Origin: Saprospiraceae bacterium
GTDB taxonomy: Bacteria; Bacteroidota; Bacteroidia; Chitinophagales; Saprospiraceae
Direction: 5' to 3'
DNA: 47,297 bases
Assembly (NCBI GenBank): GCA_027488935.1
Contig: JAIYAP010000076.1
Location: 1-47,297 of the forward strand
Under the pieces are notes generated by a model. That model was not told the origin of the DNA. It made no database searches and saw only the letters and a program-made list of their open reading frames with translations. This document shows, piece by piece, positions 32,763 to 40,178 of the stretch. Every line of letters begins with the position of its first letter. Position 1 is the first letter of the stretch. The position numbers were made by a program, and so were the translations under genes.

Positions 32763-35198
32763 ATGCTAAAGTACTGCATTTGCTTCATCGGGGCCATTCT
32801 GCTTGCCCCCTTTTTCCTCCACGCACAATTGCCTGGAAAATCGAATAACCAAACCGTTATGCTGCCCAATGGCTGGTCGCTCAGCCCTGCTGGACGGTCT
32901 GTGTCCTTGGGCGACTTACCCATGAACATGGCCATTAGTACCAATCAGAAAATGATTGCGGTCACCAACAATGGTCAAGGAGTTCATTCTTTGCAATTGA
33001 TTGATGCCAAAAAGGGAACATTGTTGCACAACCTCGAACTTCCGAGCGCATACCTTGGGCTTGCTTTTGCTGCCGATGATAAAACCTTGTATGTATCGGG
33101 CGGCAACAAAAATGATATTTTGCGGTATAAAGTTGAAAAAAATCAACTCCAATTGGTGGATACCATCAACTTGGGAGCACCTTGGCCCAACCGGATTTCA
33201 CCAACTGGACTTTGTTTGGATGATGCCCGTAATTTGATGTACGTGGTGACCAAAGAAAACAATAGCCTGTATGTGGTGGATACCAAAACCAAAGCAATCC
33301 TCAAGCAGGATTCTTTAGGTAAAGAACTGTTTACCTGCGTGCTTTCTCCTAATAAAAAAGACTTATACATCACCCATTGGGGCGGAAATGAACTGATTGT
33401 GTGGAATACCGAAACCCGTGCCGTACGCGCACGTATCCAGGTTGGCGATAGTCCAAACGACCTGATCCTTACCAAAAATGGCGATTTTGCCTATGTCGCC
33501 TGTTCGGATGATAACGCGGTGAGCATCGTTGATTTGAAAGCCGGGAAAACCATGGAAACCCTCGTTGCTACCTTGTATCCAGAAGCGCCAACAGGTTCAA
33601 CGTCCAACAGTGTAGCCCTGTCGCCTGATGAAAAAACGCTCTATGTCGCTAATGCAGATAACAACTGTCTTGCGGTATTTGATGTTTCCAACCGGAAAAG
33701 CAGCCAGGCCATCGGCTTCATTCCAACCGGCTGGTACCCAACCAGTGTGCGGGTTTTAGGCAAAAACATCTTTGTCGCCAATGGTAAGGGATTTTCGTCG
33801 TTTGCAAACCCAGATGGTCCAAATCCAGTGAACAAAGTGCACAATGTAGCTTACCAAAAAGGTGATAAAGAAACGCTGATGAAAATTCAGTACATCGGCA
33901 ATTTGATGAAAGGTACCCTAAGCATTATTGAAACGCCAAATGCAAAGGAACTGGCCGAATATTCGCGTCAAGTGTACCAAAATACGCCCTATACGAAAGC
34001 GCGGGAGCAAATGGCCGATGGCGAAGCAGGCAACCCCATTCCGCGTAAAATAGGAGAACCATCCCCCATTAAATACGTGTTTTATGTAATTAAAGAAAAC
34101 CGTACCTACGATCAGGTGCACGGAGATATGCCTGAAGGCAATGGTGATTCGAGTTTGTGTATTTTTCCTGAAAAAATTACGCCCAACCAGCACGCAATTG
34201 CGCGGGAATATGTGTTGCTCGACAATTTTTATGTAAACGCGGAAGTCAGCGCCGATGGACATAACTGGAGCATGGCCGCTTACGCCAACGATTATACAGA
34301 AAAAAACTGGGTAACCAGTTATGGCCGCCGAGGAGGCAAATATGTATATGAAGGTCAAAATCCGACGGCATGGCCGAAAAACGGATTTATTTGGGATCAT
34401 TGCAAACGTGCAGGTATTACGTACCGTACGTATGGCGAATTTGCCGACGTTAAAGCCAATATTCCTGCCTTGGAAGGCCATTTTTGCCCTTATTACACCG
34501 GCTGGAACACAGGTGTAAAGGATACCATCCGTTTCGGACAATGGAAACAAGAGTTTGATTCGCTGGTGGCAAAAAATGCATTGCCGCATTTCAACACCGT
34601 TCGGATGGGCAATGACCATACGGAAGGCATGCGCACAGGGCGTTTGACACCCTATGCAATGGTAGCCGACAATGACATGGCGCTGGGTATGTTTATCGAA
34701 CACCTTTCAAACAGTCCGGTTTGGAAAGAGTCGGCCGTGTTCGTGTTGGAAGATGATGCACAAAACGGCTCCGACCATGTGGATGCACACCGTTCTATTG
34801 CTTATGTGGTAAGTCCTTACACCCGCCGCAAGTACGTGGACCATACCATGTACACCACCAGCGCGATGTTGCGCACCATGGAATTGATCCTGGGTATGCC
34901 ACCGATGAGTCAATATGATGCTGCAGCAACGCCCATGTGGCGCAGTTTTACGGCAAAACCTGATTTTACACCGTATAAGTTGCGTCCGAGCACCATCAAT
35001 TTGGACGATCGCAATGCCGCCGTGAATGACCTGAGCCGGCGTTCCGAAATGTTCGATATGAGCCACGAAGACAGTGTACCCGATTTGGAATTCAATGAAG
35101 TGCTTTGGAAAGGGATCAAAGGCGAACACAGTGAAATGCCCGCACCACGCAGGGCGGCATTTTTGAAATATGTACAGGAATTGGGCGACGAAGATTAG
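32763..35198 (+). CDS. Secreted YncE propeller/phosphoesterase fusion, copy 1
   Basis: An 811-residue exported protein. Signal peptide MLKYCICFIGAILLAPFFLHA. Residues about 30-370 form a YncE-like beta-propeller (repeats such as DKTLYVSGG, NSLYVVDT, GDFAYVACSDDNAVSIVDL and KTLYVANADNNCLAVFD). Residues about 435-745 form an alkaline-phosphatase-superfamily phosphoesterase of the PF04185 type: metal-binding E445-N446 in ENRTYDQ, ADGHNWS with the likely nucleophile region, NDHTEG and DDAQNGSDHVDAHRS. Domain length and motifs are complete. It should act outside the inner membrane on phospho- or phosphono-esters; the exact substrate is unknown. It lies just upstream of phnZ and is paralogous to the gene downstream of it. 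Confidence 0.88.
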   Translation: MLKYCICFIGAILLAPFFLHAQLPGKSNNQTVMLPNGWSLSPAGRSVSLGDLPMNMAISTNQKMIAVTNNGQGVHSLQLIDAKKGTLLHNLELPSAYLGLAFAADDKTLYVSGGNKNDILRYKVEKNQLQLVDTINLGAPWPNRISPTGLCLDDARNLMYVVTKENNSLYVVDTKTKAILKQDSLGKELFTCVLSPNKKDLYITHWGGNELIVWNTETRAVRARIQVGDSPNDLILTKNGDFAYVACSDDNAVSIVDLKAGKTMETLVATLYPEAPTGSTSNSVALSPDEKTLYVANADNNCLAVFDVSNRKSSQAIGFIPTGWYPTSVRVLGKNIFVANGKGFSSFANPDGPNPVNKVHNVAYQKGDKETLMKIQYIGNLMKGTLSIIETPNAKELAEYSRQVYQNTPYTKAREQMADGEAGNPIPRKIGEPSPIKYVFYVIKENRTYDQVHGDMPEGNGDSSLCIFPEKITPNQHAIAREYVLLDNFYVNAEVSADGHNWSMAAYANDYTEKNWVTSYGRRGGKYVYEGQNPTAWPKNGFIWDHCKRAGITYRTYGEFADVKANIPALEGHFCPYYTGWNTGVKDTIRFGQWKQEFDSLVAKNALPHFNTVRMGNDHTEGMRTGRLTPYAMVADNDMALGMFIEHLSNSPVWKESAVFVLEDDAQNGSDHVDAHRSIAYVVSPYTRRKYVDHTMYTTSAMLRTMELILGMPPMSQYDAAATPMWRSFTAKPDFTPYKLRPSTINLDDRNAAVNDLSRRSEMFDMSHEDSVPDLEFNEVLWKGIKGEHSEMPAPRRAAFLKYVQELGDED

Positions 35199-35208
35199 AC
35201 GTTTGCTT

Positions 35209-35250
35209 GGCGGTGGGCGTTCGATAATACGGACGCCCATCGCCCTCTTT
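35209..35250 (+). terminator. Terminator-like hairpin between phosphoesterase 1 and phnZ
   Basis: GGCGGTGGGCGTTC (35209-35222) pairs with GGACGCCCATCGCC (35231-35244) with two G-U wobbles and an 8-nt loop, followed by the weak T-tract CTCTTT. It begins 10 bp after the stop, so phnZ probably needs its own promoter. Confidence 0.75.
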
Positions 35251-35251
35251 A

Positions 35252-35313
35252 AACCTTTACTTAAACTTAAAATAAGTTACCCAATTTATTTGTCTATTTT
35301 CTTGCACCTTAGC
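35252..35313 (+). promoter_or_regulatory. Shared upstream element of phnZ
   Basis: The 21-bp copy (35252-35272) is identical to that before phosphoesterase 1, and ACCTTAGC recurs at 35306-35313 after the same 33-bp spacer. The element lies 79 bp before the phnZ ATG and just after the terminator hairpin. Confidence 0.7.
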
Positions 35314-35351
35314 GCAGATACCCAATATCGGGTGGGTTTACAATCCTATTT

Positions 35352-35900
35352 ATGCAGCCAATTGTTTCTGAAATTATTACCCTTTTTAATGAAAAAGGTG
35401 GGTCGATGTATGGCGGAGAGGCCGTTACACAACTTGAACATGCTTTGCAGGGGGCCACGTTAGCCCGCGCACAAGGCGCACCATCCAGCCTGGTTGTTGC
35501 AGCTTTGCTCCATGATATTGGTCATTTATTGCATGATTTACCGCAGAATGCACCCGATGATGGCGTCGATGATGTGCACGAAAATTTGGCTGCCCAGTTT
35601 TTGGCTGCCCATTTTATTCCAGATGTAGTAGAGCCCGTACGCCTGCATGTGGAAGCCAAACGTTACCTGTGCGCTACCGAAAACGGTTATTTGCAACTGC
35701 TTTCGGCGCCCTCTATCCAAAGTTTGGCCTTGCAAGGCGGTCCAATGCACAAAGATGAAGTTGCTGCCTTTGAACAACTACCTTTTTACAAGCAGGCTGT
35801 TCAATTGCGTATTTGGGACGATCAGGCAAAGGATCCATCCATACAAACAGCACCGATTGAATCTTTTGCCGATGATATAGCGACTGCTTTATTGTCGTAA
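35352..35900 (+). CDS. phnZ: PhnZ, 2-amino-1-hydroxyethylphosphonate dioxygenase
   Basis: A 182-residue HD-domain mixed-valent di-iron oxygenase that cleaves the C-P bond of (R)-1-hydroxy-2-aminoethylphosphonate to glycine and phosphate. All iron ligands of characterised PhnZ have counterparts here: His30, His54-Asp55 (LHDIGHL), His76, His99 and Asp156 (RIWDDQAKDP). The lid and substrate residues are also in place: Tyr20 and Glu23 (MYGGEAVTQLEHAL), Lys103 (EAKRYLC) and QGGPM at 128-132. The related TmpB enzymes act on trimethylammonium analogues, so specificity needs care. The partner hydroxylase PhnY is not nearby. The gene sits between two paralogous phosphoesterase genes. Confidence 0.93.
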   Translation: MQPIVSEIITLFNEKGGSMYGGEAVTQLEHALQGATLARAQGAPSSLVVAALLHDIGHLLHDLPQNAPDDGVDDVHENLAAQFLAAHFIPDVVEPVRLHVEAKRYLCATENGYLQLLSAPSIQSLALQGGPMHKDEVAAFEQLPFYKQAVQLRIWDDQAKDPSIQTAPIESFADDIATALLS

Positions 35901-35938
35901 AATGTGCTTTAATACTAAAACCAATTCAATTTTTTGAT

Positions 35939-38377
35939 ATGAAAAAGTACTTCCTTTGGATGCTGCTCCTGTCGCCGCTATGTTTAATGGCGCAAAAACC
36001 GGGCAAAGCAACCGACCCTTCTGTCCTATTGCCCAATGGCTGGTCGCTCAGCCCCGCAGGTCGCTCGCTGGAATTGGGTGATTTGCCGATGAATATTGCG
36101 ATTTCTCCCAACCAAAAATGGATGGCCGTAACCAACAATGGCCAAGGCATGCATTCCTTGCAATTGATTGATGCACAAAAGGGTACGCTGGTGCACAACA
36201 CCTTGATGCCTGCTGGTTGGCTGGGTTTGAGCTTTGCCGCAGATAACAAAACACTGTACGTATCAGGCGGCAACCAAAATGCCATTTTACGCTACACAGT
36301 TGACAACAATCAACTCAAAATCAAGGATACCATCAGCATGGGACAGCCTTGGCCGGTTAAAATTTCTCCAACAGGACTTTGCCTCGACAACCAGCGCAAT
36401 TTACTGTATGTAGTGACCAAAGAAAACAACAGCCTTTATGTCATTGATACCCGGACCAAAGCCGTGGTGCAACGCGATTCCCTGGGCAAAGAACTGTACA
36501 CCTGTGTGCTTTCGCCGAACCGCAAAGAATTGTACATCACACACTGGGGTGGTAATGAATTAATTGTATGGAATACGGATACCCGCAAAGTGGCAAAACG
36601 CGTTGCAGTAGGCGATAGCCCCAATGATGTGGTGGTCAGTAAAAATGGTCAATTTGCGTATGTCGCCTGCTCCGATGACAATGCCGTGAGTGTGGTAGAC
36701 TTGAAAAGTCGCAAAACGGTAGAAACCCTGGTTGCTACCTTATATCCCAATGCGCCAACCGGCTCCACAACCAACAGTGTTGCCTTGTCGGCCGATGAAA
36801 AAACCTTGTACGTCGCCAATGCCGATAACAATTGTCTCGCGGTGTACGATATCAGCAAACCCAAAAGCAGCCGTTCTTTGGGCTTTATTCCAACGGGCTG
36901 GTACCCAACTTGTGTGCGCACGGTTGGTAAGCAAATTTTTGTTGCTAACGGCAAAGGATTTTCTTCATTCCCAAATCCTGCAGGCCCAAATCCACTCAGC
37001 GAAGCGCAAAATGTAGCATATCAAAAAGGGGATATTGAAACCTTGATGAAGGTAGAATACATTGGTAACCTGATGAAAGGCACTTTGAGCATCATCGAAA
37101 CACCTACGGTTGCCAAATTAGCGGAATATACGAAACAGGTGTTCAAAAACACGCCTTATACGAAAGCGCGCGAAAAAATGGCCGATGGCGAAGCGGGTAA
37201 TCCAATTCCACAAAAAGTGGGTGCACCTTCTCCGATTAAGTATGTGTTTTATATTGTAAAGGAAAACCGCACCTACGACCAGGTGTTGGGTGACATGCCA
37301 GAAGGCAACGGCGACAGCAGTTTGTGTTTGTTTCCTGAAAAATATACCCCCAATCAGCACAAGATTTCGCGTGAATTTGTGTTGCTCGACAATTTTTATG
37401 TGAGTGCAGAAGTAAGTGCGGATGGACACAACTGGTCTACCGCAGCCTATGCCAACGATTACACGGAGAAAACCTGGGTAACCAGTTACGGCGGCCGTGG
37501 GGGCGAATATGTGTACGAAGGTCAGAACCCAACGGCTTGGCCAAAAGGCGGCTTTATTTGGGACCATTGCAAACGTGCAGGCATTACGTACCGTACGTAT
37601 GGCGAGTTTGCCGATGATTATAAAGCGAATATTCCTTCCTTAGAGGGCCATTTTTGCCCTTATTTCACTTCTTGGGATACCGATGTAAAAGATACCACCC
37701 GGGTAACACAGTGGAAGCGCGAGTTCGATTCCCTGGTTGCAACCGGTTCTTTGCCGCGCTTGAGTACCTTGCGGTTGATCAACGACCACACAGAAGGGTT
37801 GCGCAAAGGTGCCTTGTCGCCTTTGTCGATGGTGGCCGACAATGACCTGGCCGTTGGCTTGTTTATCGAGCACTTATCGAAAAGTCCGGTTTGGAAAGAA
37901 TCGGCGGTGTTTATCCTGGAAGATGATGCCCAAGATGGTGCCGATCATGTAGATGCACATCGGTCAATTGCATTTGTGGTAAGCCCATACACCCGCCGCA
38001 ACTATGTAGACCATACATTATACAGCACCAGTTCTATGTTGCGTACCATGGAGTTGATTCTTGGATTGGCGCCCATGAGCCAGCATGATGCAGCGGCCAC
38101 CCCCATGTGGCGCTCATTTACGGCAAAAGCCGACTTCAGTCCGTACAAAGCGGTGCCCGCACGGATCAGCCTCGACGATCGCAATGCAGCAGTAAACGAC
38201 CTCAGCCGTCGTTCGGAAGCCTTTAACTTGGCCCAGGAAGACCGCGTTCCGGAGCGCGAGTTCAACGAAGTATTGTGGAAAGCCATCAAAGGCGAACACA
38301 GTGAAATGCCTGCACCCCGCCGTGCCGCATTTTTACAATACCAGCCTGAAGAAGAAGAAGAGGGCGACGAGAAATAA
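35939..38377 (+). CDS. Secreted YncE propeller/phosphoesterase fusion, copy 2
   Basis: An 812-residue paralogue of the protein encoded at 32763-35198, roughly three-quarters identical by eye over its whole length. Signal peptide MKKYFLWMLLLSPLCLMA, YncE-like propeller, then a PF04185-type phosphoesterase with ENRTYDQ, ADGHNWS, NDHTEG and DDAQDGADHVDAHRS all kept, so both copies look active. Differences include a one-residue insertion (ADDYKANIP against ADVKANIP), HGDM changed to LGDM, and an acidic C-terminus (EEEEEGDEK). The start lies 38 bp after the phnZ stop, with TTTGATATG at the start codon as in copy 1. It is probably co-transcribed with phnZ. The duplication suggests different substrates or dose. 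Confidence 0.88.
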   Translation: MKKYFLWMLLLSPLCLMAQKPGKATDPSVLLPNGWSLSPAGRSLELGDLPMNIAISPNQKWMAVTNNGQGMHSLQLIDAQKGTLVHNTLMPAGWLGLSFAADNKTLYVSGGNQNAILRYTVDNNQLKIKDTISMGQPWPVKISPTGLCLDNQRNLLYVVTKENNSLYVIDTRTKAVVQRDSLGKELYTCVLSPNRKELYITHWGGNELIVWNTDTRKVAKRVAVGDSPNDVVVSKNGQFAYVACSDDNAVSVVDLKSRKTVETLVATLYPNAPTGSTTNSVALSADEKTLYVANADNNCLAVYDISKPKSSRSLGFIPTGWYPTCVRTVGKQIFVANGKGFSSFPNPAGPNPLSEAQNVAYQKGDIETLMKVEYIGNLMKGTLSIIETPTVAKLAEYTKQVFKNTPYTKAREKMADGEAGNPIPQKVGAPSPIKYVFYIVKENRTYDQVLGDMPEGNGDSSLCLFPEKYTPNQHKISREFVLLDNFYVSAEVSADGHNWSTAAYANDYTEKTWVTSYGGRGGEYVYEGQNPTAWPKGGFIWDHCKRAGITYRTYGEFADDYKANIPSLEGHFCPYFTSWDTDVKDTTRVTQWKREFDSLVATGSLPRLSTLRLINDHTEGLRKGALSPLSMVADNDLAVGLFIEHLSKSPVWKESAVFILEDDAQDGADHVDAHRSIAFVVSPYTRRNYVDHTLYSTSSMLRTMELILGLAPMSQHDAAATPMWRSFTAKADFSPYKAVPARISLDDRNAAVNDLSRRSEAFNLAQEDRVPEREFNEVLWKAIKGEHSEMPAPRRAAFLQYQPEEEEEGDEK

Positions 38378-38383
38378 AAAAGG

Positions 38384-38436
38384 AGGTGACACCTCCCACT
38401 TTAACACATTCTGTGTTGGAGGTGTCACCTTTTTTT
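38384..38436. terminator. Bidirectional intrinsic terminator with GGTGACACC core
   Basis: AGGTGACACCTCC (38384-38396) pairs perfectly with GGAGGTGTCACCT (38418-38430). An inner AACAC/GTGTT stem lies in the loop. T-run at 38430-38436 on the plus strand and A-run at 38376-38381 for the minus strand. It serves the phosphoesterase gene and the convergent lipoprotein gene. Its core is the same GGTGACACC as in the 16-bp array at 29596-29739. Confidence 0.95.
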
Positions 38437-38437
38437 A

Positions 38438-38923
38438 TTAGTCCTCCAGGTTTTTTCCTGCCAATTTGGTGATGCCGCCCGAAATACGCGCGGCCATTTT
38501 AACCGCAAATTCGTACTCCTTGTATTTGCGCTTGAATTTTGGACCCAGTTTAATTAAGTCTTTTAGGTAGGGTTTTTGTACGATACGAACGCCAAATGCT
38601 ACTTTGTCCTTCAAATTGAGTTGATCTTTCCATACTTCACTGCCTTTCAGGATTTTCTCGATGGATGCCAGGTTTTGATCGTGGTATTTTTGCACAAATT
38701 TGATGCCCTTGCGCGGGTCAGCAAATTTGAGGTCTTGGTTTAAAAATAACACGTAATCACTGATTAGGCCATCCAGTTTTTGTTCGGCGGACAGGTTGCT
38801 TGCCGCCAGGCTTTCCAGGTTACTACGGTGTTTTGATAACCACCCGTTTTGTTGTAAGGAGGCACAGGATTGGAGGCTAAACAAGGCACTGGCTAGAAGC
38901 AGAAGGAAAAAATGTTTGCGCAT
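38438..38923 (-). CDS. Lipoprotein of unknown function
   Basis: A 161-residue protein with a lipoprotein signal (MRKHFFLLLLASALFSLQSC, acylated Cys20). The mature part is basic and alpha-helical (LNLKDKVAFGVRIVQKPYLKDLIKLGPKFKRKYKEYEF), with no catalytic motif I recognise. It is convergent with the phosphoesterase gene across the terminator and divergent from the next gene. Confidence 0.7.
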   Translation of the reverse strand: MRKHFFLLLLASALFSLQSCASLQQNGWLSKHRSNLESLAASNLSAEQKLDGLISDYVLFLNQDLKFADPRKGIKFVQKYHDQNLASIEKILKGSEVWKDQLNLKDKVAFGVRIVQKPYLKDLIKLGPKFKRKYKEYEFAVKMAARISGGITKLAGKNLED

Positions 38924-38962
38924 GCGCTAAAATTTTGGTAAATGATTTATGGATGTATTTGG

Positions 38963-38993
38963 TTTTGGGTAGTATATTTTTTTGCTATGTTTG
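38963..38993 (+). promoter_or_regulatory. Bacteroidota-type promoter before the 39106 gene
   Basis: TTTTG (38963-38967) and TATGTTTG (38986-38993) are separated by 18 bp, matching the -33 TTTG and -7 TAnnTTTG pattern of Bacteroidota housekeeping promoters. It is 112 bp upstream of the ATG. Confidence 0.5.
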
Positions 38994-39105
38994 GAGCCAT
39001 CATGGAACTTTTACAAGCGCTCAAAACGTTTTTAAAATCCGAATATTGCTCCTTTTTTAGGAAGGTGTAGCATTTTTGCAGCCCGATTTACGAAACCTAA
39101 ACACC

Positions 39106-40032
39106 ATGTTGACACGACCAACCCGCGCTAGATTTTGCGGTATTGCCCTCCTGTTTTTTGCTTTTTTTATGCCTGGTTTCGGGCAAAGCAATTTGCGTTT
39201 TAATCCACCAGCCACGCCCGGGTTTTCCATGCAGTATCGCATCACCAAAAACACGGTATCTAAAATGGTTTTTTCCGGGGACCTTGAGCAGGAGAAAAGC
39301 CTGGAAATAACAGAATATCGCCTACAATTGGATACCATTTACCAAAATAAGACCTATGCCTGGTCAATGCGCATTTTGCGTATGAAACAACAGGAAGGCA
39401 AAAATGTACGCGATTCGGATGCACCAAAGACTGAATTTGAAGCGATATTTTCGAAACGCTTGTTGAAAAAAGACATCCGATTGTATGCTGATTCGCTCGG
39501 TCGGGTGTATAAAACCGAGGGTGTTTCCACTTTAATGGATTCTTTTCAGCAAGACCTCTCTTCTTTACCCAACGCATCGGATCTTATGCAAAGTGCCAGT
39601 GCTTTTTTGAGTGATTCCAGCATCATTGAATTATCAAAAGAAATATGGGGCTATTTCCCTGCTTTTCCGGTAAAAAAGGGCGCGCGCTGGCAGGAGGAGA
39701 CTAAAGTGGGACCTAATAATTGTTTGCAAAAGACAACACAGTACGAATTGGTATCTCTCAAGGCAAAAAAGGCCAAGATCGCAACGCAGGTTAAAATTGA
39801 AAATGTACCGGGCAAACTTTGGGAACAGGACATGGTTGGTTATCATTTTAGGTATGATCTGGTAACGCATGCTACCGGCACGCTTTGGCTTTCACAGCCA
39901 GATGGTATGTTGCAAAAGTCGGAAATGACGCTCGAGCAATCTGGCAAAATGTATATGACAGGCGGTCCAACAGGTTCAAACCAAGCAATCGACTTGAATA
40001 ATTATAGCACCATTTTGATTGAACGATTTTAA
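39106..40032 (+). CDS. Secreted protein, DUF6263-like
   Basis: A 308-residue exported protein. The ATG at 39106 gives MLTRPTRARFCGIALLFFAF with a signal peptide ending near FGQS, and is preferred over a TTG at 39076. The body matches the general pattern of DUF6263-like Bacteroidota proteins: YRITKNTVSKMVFSG early, EIWGYFPAFPVKKGARWQEE in the middle and ATGTLWLSQPDGMLQKSEMTLEQSG near the end. It is probably a beta-rich periplasmic or surface protein. Function unknown. The family name is from memory. Confidence 0.68.
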   Translation: MLTRPTRARFCGIALLFFAFFMPGFGQSNLRFNPPATPGFSMQYRITKNTVSKMVFSGDLEQEKSLEITEYRLQLDTIYQNKTYAWSMRILRMKQQEGKNVRDSDAPKTEFEAIFSKRLLKKDIRLYADSLGRVYKTEGVSTLMDSFQQDLSSLPNASDLMQSASAFLSDSSIIELSKEIWGYFPAFPVKKGARWQEETKVGPNNCLQKTTQYELVSLKAKKAKIATQVKIENVPGKLWEQDMVGYHFRYDLVTHATGTLWLSQPDGMLQKSEMTLEQSGKMYMTGGPTGSNQAIDLNNYSTILIERF

Positions 40033-40178
40033 ACAATGCGTTTGCTTTTGGCCTAAAAACGTCGTGCATCTTGCATTGGTCCAGGGAATTCTGCATTTTA
40101 ATACCATTATATACCTTTTTTATTTACATTCGTCCTTGTTTTAATCCACCCCCAACTTTAATCAAATTCCCTCGATCG

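Noticed and set aside
33918-34703. A 261-codon minus-strand frame inside phosphoesterase 1, with a partial counterpart inside copy 2
   Set aside because: It occurs in both paralogues because their codons are conserved, and shows no independent protein features.
40071-40178. N-terminal extension of the adhesin-like protein from a TTG codon
   Set aside because: The ATG at 40179 gives a proper signal peptide; the extension does not.
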